In this document: piece by piece, positions 55,781 through 63,582 of the stretch
Layout of the letters: the number at the start of each line of letters is the position of its first letter
Position numbering within the stretch: position 1 is the first letter of the stretch
Assembly (NCBI GenBank): GCA_963793415.1
Contig: CAWCAC010000002.1
Span: forward strand, 1,488,001 to 1,552,000
Reading direction: 5' to 3'
DNA length: 64,000 nt
Source: CAXMST01 sp963793415
GTDB lineage: Bacteria > Actinomycetota > Thermoleophilia > Solirubrobacterales > 70-9
The notes under the pieces: generated by a model
The model's input: the letters and a program-made list of their open reading frames with translations, nothing else
Databases searched by the model: none
Told to the model about the DNA's origin: nothing
Made by a program: the position numbers and the translations under genes

Positions 55781-55806
55781 CCGGGAGTGGGTAGCGACGC
55801 TCCCGG
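55781..55806 (+). terminator. Hairpin after rlmB
   Basis: CCGGGAG (55781-55787) pairs with CTCCCGG (55800-55806). A second perfect hairpin TGCAAG-CGTT-CTTGCA (55822-55837) follows, just upstream of the sigH promoter. Confidence 0.5.
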
Positions 55807-55855
55807 ACGGAAGCCTCGCCCTGCAAGCGTTCTTGCACGTCTCTGGGGCGGCGGG

Positions 55856-55917
55856 TTGACAGAACTCCGCCGCGGCGTATAGTCCCCGGCGGAAGGTAAC
55901 GCTGAACCTCAGGTTCA
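55856..55917 (+). promoter_or_regulatory. sigH promoter with downstream operator-like palindrome
   Basis: TTGACA (55856-55861) and TATAGT (55878-55883), 16 bp apart, are the most consensus-like promoter in the window. About 20 bp downstream, TGAACCT-C-AGGTTCA (55903-55917) is a perfect 15-bp inverted repeat, followed by GGTTGAACC. The leader to GTG 56016 is about 125 nt. Confidence 0.65.
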
Positions 55918-56015
55918 AGGTTGAACCCGGAACTGCCGATACTTCCGTCATAAGTTCTCGGCGTCCGGGAGGAGGACGCCACTGATCCGTCTCGTTTCAT
56001 GGAGGAGAAGATCCA

Positions 56016-56717
56016 GTGGCACCACCCACCCAGGAGTTCGCGCAGGTCGTTGAAGCGCCCGCGCATCGTTCACCCAACCGGCGCTCGGCGCACGAGGGAG
56101 CCGGCGAACTCGCCGACGCCTACCTCGTAGCCCAGGCCAAGCGTGGCGACAGCGTCGCCTACGACAGGATTGTCCGTCGTTACAAGGGGTTCGTCAGGCT
56201 CAAGGCCTCGTCCTACTTCCTGCTCGGCGGCGAGTCGGAGGATCTGATTCAGGAGGGCCTCGTCGGGCTCTACAAGGCGGTCAGGGACTTCCGTTCGGAC
56301 CGCGAGTCGAGCTTCCGCAACTTCGCGGAGCTCTGCATCACCAGGCAGATGATCACGGCCGTGAAGACGGCCAGCCGCAACAAGCACGCACCGCTCAACC
56401 AGTCGATCTCGTTCGCCACCTCGCCGACGGCGGCTGGCGACGGCGAGTCGACGCTCGAGGAGATTCTCCCGGGCCCGGCCGTCAACGATCCGGCCTCGAA
56501 GGTGATCTCGACAGAGGAGCTGGCGAGCCTGGTCGAGTGTCTGACCACCGTGCTCTCCGACCTCGAGAGCGAGGTCCTCACCTGCTACCTCGACGGTCGC
56601 TCCTACGAGGAGATCGCCGAGCGGCTCGAGTGCGACACGAAGACGGTCGACAACGCGCTGCAGCGCGTCAAGCGCAAGGTCGGCAACCACCTCGACTCGC
56701 GCGAGATCCTCCACTAG
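56016..56717 (+). CDS. sigH: RNA polymerase sigma factor, SigH (Spo0H) type
   Basis: A 233-residue sigma-70-family factor closely resembling Bacillus sigma-H. Region 2 reads YKGFVRLKASSYFLLGGESE then DLIQEGLVGLYKAVRDFR and FAELCITRQMITAVKTA; the HAPLNQSISF segment is diagnostic. Region 4 has LDGRSYEEIAERL and DNALQRVKRKVGNHL. It would direct RNA polymerase to an alternative promoter set. Position after cysS-rlmB matches Bacillus. GTG 56016 follows GGAGGAG. A terminator follows. Confidence 0.9.
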   Translation: MAPPTQEFAQVVEAPAHRSPNRRSAHEGAGELADAYLVAQAKRGDSVAYDRIVRRYKGFVRLKASSYFLLGGESEDLIQEGLVGLYKAVRDFRSDRESSFRNFAELCITRQMITAVKTASRNKHAPLNQSISFATSPTAAGDGESTLEEILPGPAVNDPASKVISTEELASLVECLTTVLSDLESEVLTCYLDGRSYEEIAERLECDTKTVDNALQRVKRKVGNHLDSREILH

Positions 56718-56772
56718 ACCTTCACGACGGCGAGCCGGACGGACCCGGCCGCCCGACGCGGAGACGGACGGC

Positions 56773-56799
56773 AAAGGCCGGGCCCGAGGCCCGGCCTTT
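56773..56799 (+). terminator. Terminator between sigH and the M14 peptidase gene
   Basis: AAAGGCCGGGC (56773-56783) pairs perfectly with GCCCGGCCTTT (56789-56799) around a 5-nt loop. The A and T ends make it work in both directions for these convergent genes. Confidence 0.75.
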
Positions 56800-56832
56800 C
56801 GCTTGCCCGGCCCCGGATCCGCGTCGCGTGGC

Positions 56833-59385
56833 TCAGCCCCTGCCCGGACCCTTGCCGCGCCGCTGCCCCGTCAGGTTCAGCTGCTTGACCTGGCCGCGGT
56901 CGATGTAGAGCTTGCGGCGGCTGACAACCTCGCCCTCACGGTCCTTGGCGACCACGGTCCAGCGTTCGCGCCCGGCGGGCACGAACGGCTCCGGGCCCGC
57001 GAACGTGATCGTCCCGTCGTAGGGCTCGGCGGCCGCGTAGTTGACGACCCGGATCACGTATCTGCTGCCGGGCTCGAGATCGGCGACGGTCGCCTGCTCG
57101 TAGTTGTTGGTGCCGCTCGCCGAGCTCGCGACCGGCTCGGTCTCGCCCTCGGAGCTGCCGTCGCCGTCGCTGTCCTCGAAGACGAGCATGTCCCAGTCCG
57201 ACGTCGGCGTCGCCCAGTCGATCCGGATCTCGGCACTGTCGTTGTCCTTGCCGGGCTCGGCTGGAACTTCGAACGGATGGTCGTTCCAGCAGGCCGGATC
57301 CTCGGTCGCCGCGTCCGCGCAGGCGGTCGCCGTGGCCGCCTCGCCGCTGAATGCGATCGGTGCGCTCGGCGGCCCGGCGTCCTGCTCGCCGCGCTCCTGC
57401 GCGACGATCGGTCGCGTCGAGGGGTTGAGCGCGATCTCGAAGCGGCCGCGTTTGCGGATCCGGGTCGTCGACTCGAGCTTGTCCTTGAAGCGGATCACCT
57501 TGCCGGGTACCCCGGAGCTGTCGACCACCGGAGACGTCGCGGTCAGGAACCGCTTCTTGACGGTCACCGTCCCGCGCTTCGGGCCCTTGCCCTCGATCAC
57601 GGCGTGGTGCCGCTTCTGGGCTGCGAAGCGGGCGATCCTGTAATAGGCGGCGACGTTGCCGCCCTTGGCGTCGAAGTACTTGCTGGTCCCGTTCCACTCG
57701 GCGACGGTCTCGGCATAGGCGGGGTGGAAGGCAAACCTGCCGATCTCGAAGGTGAAGCCGAAGGCCCCGGTCGCGTAGTAGGCCCAGTCCTCGGTCCCGC
57801 CCGTGGTGTCGTAGAGCTTGTAGGAGGGATCGTTGGCGTAGCCGTTCTCGGCCGTCATCTTCGCCCCGAGCTGCTCGTAAACGGGCTCGTCGACGGTCGG
57901 GCCCTGGGCGGCGATCGCCGGCGGCCGCAGGACCAGCCCCGTGAACGTGTGGTTGGTGATGAACGCCGTCACCTGGTGGCCGGCGATGTAGCTGCGGATG
58001 TCGCGGGTCTCCGGCTCCGAGAACGGACCCGGGCCGCGGTAGTCGGCCGCGGTCGGGTCGGTGCTCGCGCCCGGACCGCCCCAGAAGCCGCCGTAGTTGC
58101 GGTTCGGGTCCACCCCCGCGGCCGCGAGCCCGACGTCGGGCTGCAGGCAACTGCCGCCCTCACGGTCGTCGAGGAAGCGGCAGTTCTTACGCCGATACTC
58201 GACCGGGTGGGTGACGATGTTGACCGTCTCCGCCGTGTCGTCGGCGGCGCTGCGGCCGCCGGCGGCGCCCTGCAGCTCGCCGGCCTCGCGCGAGGCGTTG
58301 AAGCCGTCCGGGTTGACGACGGGGATCACGGTGGTCCGCGTCTGCTCGACGATCTTGGTGGCGCGCTTCTCGCCGGCCTCGTAGTCGCCGAGCAGCTGGT
58401 AAGCCCACTCGATCGCGTGCTCGGCCGAGGGCCATTCGCGGGCGTGGTGGGCGCCCATCTGCATGAAGACGGGCTTGCCGTCGCGGACGTTGACGCGCTT
58501 GGTGATCTCGATCCCGAGCAGCTCGCGGCCCTCGTAGGTCTTCTCCGGCAGCGCGATCAGCCGGACCAGGCCCGGGTTCTCGTCGGCGAGCGCTTTCAGC
58601 TCCTCCTCGTAGTCGAACAGCCGCCGGTAGGTGCCGGTGCGGCCGCTCGGGAACCCCGCGCCGGCCCGGGCGCCGCCGGTCCTGGTCTCGGTGCGGGCCA
58701 TGCTGCGTTGCTCTGCAAGTCGCTGGCGCTCGCTCTGCCGACTCAGATCCTCGACACGGGTGGTGTAGGTGAGGCCGGCGCGGGCGAGCGCCTCGCGATC
58801 CTCGGCGCCGTAGGCGACGACGTCGGCCCAGCCGGGGCCCTCGCTGTGGGTCACGTCGAGGCCGGTCGCGAACAAGGCCGCTGCGTCGGAGCCGGTCGGC
58901 GTCGAGACACGGAGCAGGCTCGGGGCGGGGGAGGGCTTGCCCTCGATCGGGGTCAGCCCGACCTCGAGCTGCGGCGATCCGGTCGCGCCCTCGAGCGCGC
59001 ACGCCTGGGCGACCAGCTTCTCGCCGGAGAAGGCGTAGCCCTCGGCGAGCTCCGCGCTGCCGGGCTGGGCGCTGCCTGCGACGGGCTCGCCGGTCCGCCT
59101 GCTGAAGACGATCAGATCCCAGTCGCCGTCGCCGCCGCTGAGCGTCGCGGTCAGGGTGCTTGGTCCCGGCGAGGTGAAGGGCTCGTGCTCGATCCCGGCG
59201 CCGCTGCGCAGCGAGCTCGAGCAGGCATCGCCGGTGCTGCCCGGCGCGGTGACGCGCTCGCTCAGTACGGTGTCGGCCTCGGCGGTCGCAGCGCCGGCGA
59301 GCGCAGCGAGCAGACCGAGCGCCAGGACGGCGGCGGCAAGCGGTTGCCGTCGGGGGCGTCCCGGTACGGCTGCGGGCGAATTCAA
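56833..59385 (-). CDS. Secreted M14 zinc carboxypeptidase
   Basis: An 850-residue exported metallopeptidase. A signal peptide (RRQPLAAAVLALGLLAALAG) is followed by a beta-rich prodomain of about 200 residues. The M14 domain has MGAHHAREWPSAE (HxxE zinc ligands, about residues 314-317), VVNPDGFN, DPNRNYGGFWGG, ITNHTFTGL (third zinc His) and FTFEIGR (catalytic Glu, about 547). The C-terminal 250 residues contain beta-sandwich repeats with DWDMLVFEDSDGDGSSEGE. TTG 59385 is chosen because CCTCCT on the plus strand gives AGGAGG 9 nt upstream; a longer frame would run through the tRNA gene. Confidence 0.87.
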   Translation of the reverse strand: MNSPAAVPGRPRRQPLAAAVLALGLLAALAGAATAEADTVLSERVTAPGSTGDACSSSLRSGAGIEHEPFTSPGPSTLTATLSGGDGDWDLIVFSRRTGEPVAGSAQPGSAELAEGYAFSGEKLVAQACALEGATGSPQLEVGLTPIEGKPSPAPSLLRVSTPTGSDAAALFATGLDVTHSEGPGWADVVAYGAEDREALARAGLTYTTRVEDLSRQSERQRLAEQRSMARTETRTGGARAGAGFPSGRTGTYRRLFDYEEELKALADENPGLVRLIALPEKTYEGRELLGIEITKRVNVRDGKPVFMQMGAHHAREWPSAEHAIEWAYQLLGDYEAGEKRATKIVEQTRTTVIPVVNPDGFNASREAGELQGAAGGRSAADDTAETVNIVTHPVEYRRKNCRFLDDREGGSCLQPDVGLAAAGVDPNRNYGGFWGGPGASTDPTAADYRGPGPFSEPETRDIRSYIAGHQVTAFITNHTFTGLVLRPPAIAAQGPTVDEPVYEQLGAKMTAENGYANDPSYKLYDTTGGTEDWAYYATGAFGFTFEIGRFAFHPAYAETVAEWNGTSKYFDAKGGNVAAYYRIARFAAQKRHHAVIEGKGPKRGTVTVKKRFLTATSPVVDSSGVPGKVIRFKDKLESTTRIRKRGRFEIALNPSTRPIVAQERGEQDAGPPSAPIAFSGEAATATACADAATEDPACWNDHPFEVPAEPGKDNDSAEIRIDWATPTSDWDMLVFEDSDGDGSSEGETEPVASSASGTNNYEQATVADLEPGSRYVIRVVNYAAAEPYDGTITFAGPEPFVPAGRERWTVVAKDREGEVVSRRKLYIDRGQVKQLNLTGQRRGKGPGRG

Positions 59386-59552
59386 GCTGAGGTCCCTCCT
59401 GACGAGATCCTGGGTCCCACCGGCGCTCTCTCCCTGTCGCCGCTGCGGAATCAGGCTACGGAAGCCGCGACCGGCCGACAACCGGGAACCGCCTGCCGCG
59501 ATCCGGCAGGAGCCGCCCGGGGCGCCCGGCGCGCGGGTAGATTGGGGCCTCT

Positions 59553-59625
59553 GCCCGGATAGCTCAATTGGTAGAGCACTGCTCTTGTAAAGCAAAGGTT
59601 GCGGGTTCAAGTCCCGCTCCGGGCT
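59553..59625 (+). tRNA. tRNA-Thr (anticodon UGU)
   Basis: A complete cloverleaf of 73 nt. Acceptor GCCCGGA pairs with TCCGGGC; D arm GCTC/GAGC; anticodon loop CTTGTAA with anticodon TGT; T arm GCGGG-TTCAAGT-CCCGC. CCA is not encoded. TAGATT at about 59538 is a possible -10. In Bacillus-type and many actinobacterial genomes tRNA genes also follow sigH near rpmG-secE-nusG, which are not in this window. Confidence 0.95.
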
Positions 59626-59701
59626 CTTCCGTGGAACCGCTGTCGCGTCCAGTCCCAGCCGGCGCCTGTAACGGGGCCGCCGAGGGCGTGTAAGCCTGAG
59701 C

Positions 59702-61441
59702 GTGTCCGACCGTCACGACCCGTCCGCCAGCACCGAGCGACCCCGCAAGGCGCCCCAGACCGGCGCCGCGGAGCGGATCGGCGCCGAGCGCCTTGCCTCC
59801 TACCACGAGTACACGAGGACGAAGGGCGTCAACTTCATCCTCTACTCGTTCGCCCGGGCGCTGTTCGTCCCGTTCTTCTTGATCTGGTTCCGGCTCGACC
59901 GGATCGGGCGCGAGCACGCCCGCGTCGACCGCGGCCTGATCGTCGCCGCCAACCACCGCAGCTTCCTCGACCCGTTCGTGATCGGCGCTCTGCTGCCCTG
60001 GCGGCGCCCGATCCACTACGTCGCCAAGGTCGAGTTGTTCGAGAAGCCGTGGCAGGGCTGGATCCTCAACCGGCTCGGCGCCTACCCGGTCCGGCGCGGT
60101 CAGGCCGACGCCGATTCGCTCGCCACCTCGGCCGGGATCCTCGCCCGCGGCGGCGCCGTCTGCATCTTTCCCGAGGGCACCCGGATCCGGCGCGGCTCGC
60201 TCGCGGCTCCCCACCGCGGCGTCGGCCGGCTCGCGCTCGAGTCGGGCGCTTCGGTCCTTCCCGTCGCCGTCGTCGGCAGCGAGCACGTCCGCCGCGGCTG
60301 GAAGATACGGCCGCGAAAGGTCCGCCTCCGTGCCGGCAAAGCGGTCTCGTTCCCGCAGACCGACAATCCCTCGCCGTCGCTCGCCGCAACCGTGACGGGC
60401 CGGATCTGGCCCAGCATCGAGCTCCAGTGGGAGTGGCTCGGGGGGCTGCCGCCGATGCGCAAGGCGGCAGTGATCGGGGCCGGCAGCTGGGGCACCGCGG
60501 TCGCGATCCTGCTCGCCCGCGGCGGCGCCGAGGTCCAGCTCGGCTGCCGGACCGCGGAGCAGGCCGAGAAGCTGCTCGCCGACCGCGAGAACGAGAAGTA
60601 CCTGCCCGGCATCCACTTGCCCGAGGCGATCACCGTCAAGCGCGCGAGCGAGATCGAAGTCGCCGGGCTCGACCTCGTCTGCCTCGCGGTCCCGTCGGCG
60701 TCGCTGCCTGCCGTGGTCGGCGCCCTCGGCGATCAGATCGGGAGCAGGACCGCGGTGCTGCTGCTCAGCAAGGGTCTCGTGCCGCCGCTCGGGACGCTGC
60801 CGTCCGAGTACGTGACCGAGCGGGTCCGCGCCCGCGCCCTCGCCTCGCTCGGCGGCCCCGCTCACGCCAAGGAGGCTGCCTCGGGAACCGCCGCGCTGGC
60901 GCTCGCGAGCGCCGACGAGGACATGCGCGCGCAGCTCGGCGACGTCTTCGACCGCGCCGGGCTGATCTGCGAGCGCACCGCGGACGTCGTCGGCGTCGAG
61001 ATGGCCGGCGCTGCCAAGAACGCCGCCTCGCTTGCCGCGGCCGCGGCCGAACCGCACGGGCTCAACGCCGCGGGGATCGCCGCCGCGGAGGTCTGGCGCG
61101 AGTGCGTCGAGTACGCGACGTTGAAGGGCGCCAGCCTCGAGACCTTCTCCGGGCTCGCCGGAGTCGGCGATCTGACCGCCACCGTGCTCGCCCCCGGCAG
61201 CCGCAACCGGCGCGCCGGCGAGCTGCTCGGCAGCGGCGTGCCCGCCGTGCAGATCCCCGATCGTCTCGGCCAGGCCTCTGAGGGCCTGGACTCGGTGCCG
61301 CTGATCGCCGCTGCGGTCTCTGCTTCGGGCGTCGACGCTGACGGGCTGATCGGTCTCGCCGCGTTGATCGAGGGGGACCTGACCGCTGTCGAGTGGGTCG
61401 CGCGCCTGCGCCGGGCGGAGCGTGCGAGGAGCGCGGCCTGA
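59702..61441 (+). CDS. Fused PlsC-type acyltransferase / NAD(P) glycerol-3-phosphate dehydrogenase
   Basis: A 579-residue fusion in one uninterrupted frame. Residues 1-251 are a 1-acylglycerol-3-phosphate acyltransferase: AANHRSFLDPFVIG (HX4D) and CIFPEGTRIRRG. Residues 252-579 are GpsA: MRKAAVIGAGSWGTAVAILL, LLLSKGLV, GGPAHAKEAASGT, the catalytic Lys in GAAKNAASLAAAAAEP, and GLAGVGDLTATVLAPGSRNR. One polypeptide thus makes glycerol 3-phosphate and performs the second acylation of phosphatidate synthesis; PlsX/PlsY would act between. GTG 59702; an ATG at 60455 begins the GpsA half and could start a shorter product. Confidence 0.9.
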   Translation: MSDRHDPSASTERPRKAPQTGAAERIGAERLASYHEYTRTKGVNFILYSFARALFVPFFLIWFRLDRIGREHARVDRGLIVAANHRSFLDPFVIGALLPWRRPIHYVAKVELFEKPWQGWILNRLGAYPVRRGQADADSLATSAGILARGGAVCIFPEGTRIRRGSLAAPHRGVGRLALESGASVLPVAVVGSEHVRRGWKIRPRKVRLRAGKAVSFPQTDNPSPSLAATVTGRIWPSIELQWEWLGGLPPMRKAAVIGAGSWGTAVAILLARGGAEVQLGCRTAEQAEKLLADRENEKYLPGIHLPEAITVKRASEIEVAGLDLVCLAVPSASLPAVVGALGDQIGSRTAVLLLSKGLVPPLGTLPSEYVTERVRARALASLGGPAHAKEAASGTAALALASADEDMRAQLGDVFDRAGLICERTADVVGVEMAGAAKNAASLAAAAAEPHGLNAAGIAAAEVWRECVEYATLKGASLETFSGLAGVGDLTATVLAPGSRNRRAGELLGSGVPAVQIPDRLGQASEGLDSVPLIAAAVSASGVDADGLIGLAALIEGDLTAVEWVARLRRAERARSAA

Positions 61442-61495
61442 TGGGAGGGCGCGCCGCCGGCTGCCGGGCGGAGTTGCCCGCCACCGGCGCTCATC

Positions 61496-61501
61496 TAGTC
61501 T
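61496..61501 (+). promoter_or_regulatory. -10 element TAGTCT, leaderless promoter of ECF sigma gene
   Basis: TAGTCT ends 6 nt before GTG 61508. Confidence 0.5.
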
Positions 61502-61507
61502 TGCCGC

Positions 61508-62089
61508 GTGTCGGCGGTCGAAGGGAACGAGCACGGACCCGTTTCGGCGGCCGACAAGGCCGTGCTCGATCGTGCCTTCGAGGACCTCTATCGCGCCCAT
61601 CTGCGCGACGTCTACTCCTATGCCTACTACCGGATCGGCAATCACCACGACGCCGAGGACCTGACCGAGCAGACCTTTCTCCAAGCCTACCGGCACTTCG
61701 AGCGGGCGCAGCGCGAGTCGGAGGGGCGGCCGCTGCGCCCCTGGCTGATCCGCATCGCCCACAACCTGGCCTCGAACTACCACCGCGATCGCTCACGCAA
61801 ACCGACCGCCGCGCTCGACCACATCGAGCCGCCGATGCACCCGCACGGGACCGAGCGCGTCGCCGAGGGGCGCGAGGAACTGCGTCGCGTGATGCGCGGT
61901 CTCACCCACCTCTCGGAGGATCGGCGCGAGGCGCTGATCATGCGCTTCGCGCTGGGCATGTCGAACCGCGAGATCGCGCGCGCACTCGGCCGCAGCGACG
62001 GTGCCACCAAGGTCCTGATCCATCGCTCGATCAAGCAGCTCGAGGAGGAACTGGCGGCCGAGGACGGGGCGGGGGACTCCGATGAGTGA
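61508..62089 (+). CDS. ECF-type RNA polymerase sigma factor
   Basis: A 193-residue sigma-70 family protein with regions 2 and 4 only. Region 2: FEDLYRAHLRDVYSYAYYRI, DAEDLTEQTFLQAYRHFERA. Region 4: LSEDRREALIMRFALGMSNR and EIARALGRSDGATKVLIHRS. It would activate a small regulon, usually in response to envelope stress. GTG 61508 has a -10 hexamer 6 nt upstream. It overlaps the following membrane-anchored gene by 8 nt, which is the classic position of an anti-sigma partner. Confidence 0.9.
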   Translation: MSAVEGNEHGPVSAADKAVLDRAFEDLYRAHLRDVYSYAYYRIGNHHDAEDLTEQTFLQAYRHFERAQRESEGRPLRPWLIRIAHNLASNYHRDRSRKPTAALDHIEPPMHPHGTERVAEGREELRRVMRGLTHLSEDRREALIMRFALGMSNREIARALGRSDGATKVLIHRSIKQLEEELAAEDGAGDSDE

Positions 62090-62429
62090 GGCCTCCTCCT
62101 CGCAGCCGGCGCCCGGGATCGACCTCGAGTCGCTGCTCGCCGACGCGCTGCGCCCGATCGAGCCGCCCGAACGGCTCAGCGGCCGGCTCGAATCGACCCT
62201 GACCAAGGTCACCGATGCCGCCGCGACCGAGCTCTCCGACTGGGCCGATGAGCTGACCGAGAGCGAGCTCGAGTCGCTTCGCGATCCACGCAACTGGGTC
62301 CGCCCCGTCGCTGCGACGGCGATCGGTGGCCTCGCCGGCTCCGCCCTGATCCTCGTCCAGCTGCGCCGTCGCCGCAAGCAGGACGGCCTGGCCGGCCTCG
62401 CCGACGAGATCCGCAGGAGATTCGGCTAA
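62082..62429 (+). CDS. Putative membrane-anchored partner of the ECF sigma factor
   Basis: A 115-residue protein: an acidic cytoplasmic-looking N-terminal part of about 75 residues (ELSDWADELTESELESLRDP) and one transmembrane helix (VRPVAATAIGGLAGSALILV) followed by RRRRKQDG. No zinc-binding HxxxCxxC motif is present, so it is not a ZAS anti-sigma factor. The 8-nt overlap with the sigma gene suggests it modulates it (inference). Family not recognised. Its last 4 nt overlap the DUF4383 gene in antisense. Confidence 0.65.
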   Translation: MSEASSSQPAPGIDLESLLADALRPIEPPERLSGRLESTLTKVTDAAATELSDWADELTESELESLRDPRNWVRPVAATAIGGLAGSALILVQLRRRRKQDGLAGLADEIRRRFG

Positions 62430-62851
62430 GCGGGCTTCGGGCGGAAGCCGCCGCTGAGCAGGCCGGCGGCGATGCCGGTCAGGCCGAGGGTGAGGTGGAG
62501 GATGTTGTCCTCGGTTCCGACGGGGATCGTGTCGAGCAGGTTGCCGACGCCATGGTCGGTGACGATCAGGCCCCAGACGCCGAGCGCGGTGAAGCCGGCG
62601 CCGACGGCGAGCGCCATCGCCCGCGGCGCGCGCGAGGCCGCGATCAAGCAGGCGACCCCGGCGGCCAGGTGCAGCACGTTGTCCCAGCCGTTGGTCGGGA
62701 AGGTGCCGAGGATGTTGTCGGAGACGTAGGACTCGCCGGTCCCGAACGACGACTCGTAGGCGAATCCGGCGATGCCGCCGATCACGAGGGCGGCACCGAC
62801 GACGAGCACGAACAGACGTGCGGCGGTGGCTGTCTCGTCGCTCGGGCTCAT
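62426..62851 (-). CDS. DUF4383 family membrane protein
   Basis: A membrane protein with four hydrophobic segments (LFVLVVGAALVIGGIAGFAY, DNVLHLAAGVACLIAA, ALAVGAGFTALGVWGLIV, ILHLTLGLTGIAAGLLSGGF) and the repeated DNxLHLxxG motif typical of DUF4383. Function unknown. ATG 62851 (141 residues) puts the first membrane segment near the usual distance from the start; the frame extends to ATG 62932, which would add 27 polar residues, and neither start has a clear Shine-Dalgarno. Divergent from the second ECF sigma gene. Confidence 0.8.
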   Translation of the reverse strand: MSPSDETATAARLFVLVVGAALVIGGIAGFAYESSFGTGESYVSDNILGTFPTNGWDNVLHLAAGVACLIAASRAPRAMALAVGAGFTALGVWGLIVTDHGVGNLLDTIPVGTEDNILHLTLGLTGIAAGLLSGGFRPKPA

Positions 62852-62982
62852 CTTCGTCAACAGGTCGTCGGGGGGCGTGAGGCCGGGTTGATCCGATCCT
62901 CGCCGTAGACCGTACCTTTCCTCGTGATGCATCGATCTCCCCCTGCGGCAGCCGCAGCCCGGGCTCGTCCCGGAGGCTGCGA

Positions 62983-63582
62983 ATGAACCCGGCCGAGCTC
63001 TCGCGGCTCTCGGACGAGGACCTGATGGCGGTCGTCGACCGCAAAAACCCCGATGCCTTCGAGGCTCTCTACGACCGCCACGGCGGCGCCGCCTACTCGC
63101 TCGCCTACCGGATCGTCGGCGACGCCTCGCTCGCCGAGGACACGACCCAGGAGGCGTTCCTCTCGATCTGGCGCAGCAAGGCGCGATTCGACCGCGCCCG
63201 GGGCAGCGTCCGTTCCTGGGTCCTCAGCGTCGTCCGCAACCGGGCGATCGACGCGCTGCGCCGCGGCGGTGCCAACGCGCCGAAGCTCGACCACGACGAC
63301 GAGGCCGCGCTCGAGGCGCGCGAGGCGTCTGAGCGGACCGACGTCGAGGCGATCCGCCGCGAGACCTCCGAGGAGCTGCGCGCGGCGCTCGATTCGCTGC
63401 CGGACGAGCAGTCGAAGGTGATCAGGCTTGCCTACTTCGGCGGCTTCAGCCACAGTGAGATCTCGGAGATGATCAATCAGCCGCTCGGAACCGTGAAGGG
63501 GAGGATGCGGCTCGGATTGGAGAAGATCCGCGCCGAGATCGCCGAGGCGATCTCGCCGGAGGGGATCGAGGGCCTGACATGA
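62983..63582 (+). CDS. ECF-type RNA polymerase sigma factor (SigK-like)
   Basis: A 199-residue sigma factor. Region 2: FEALYDRHGGAAYSLAYRIV, AEDTTQEAFLSIWRSKARFD; the WVLSVVRNRAIDALRR segment ends it. Region 4: LPDEQSKVIRLAYFGGFSHS and EISEMINQPLGTVKGRMRLG. It overlaps the zinc-finger anti-sigma gene by 4 nt (ATGA), so the pair is co-translated, like SigK-RskA type units. Confidence 0.92.
   Translation: MNPAELSRLSDEDLMAVVDRKNPDAFEALYDRHGGAAYSLAYRIVGDASLAEDTTQEAFLSIWRSKARFDRARGSVRSWVLSVVRNRAIDALRRGGANAPKLDHDDEAALEAREASERTDVEAIRRETSEELRAALDSLPDEQSKVIRLAYFGGFSHSEISEMINQPLGTVKGRMRLGLEKIRAEIAEAISPEGIEGLT

Noticed and set aside
56803..59562. A 919-codon plus-strand frame opposite the M14 peptidase
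   Set aside because: The minus strand carries the signal peptide, zinc ligands and catalytic Glu; the plus-strand translation is a low-complexity shadow.
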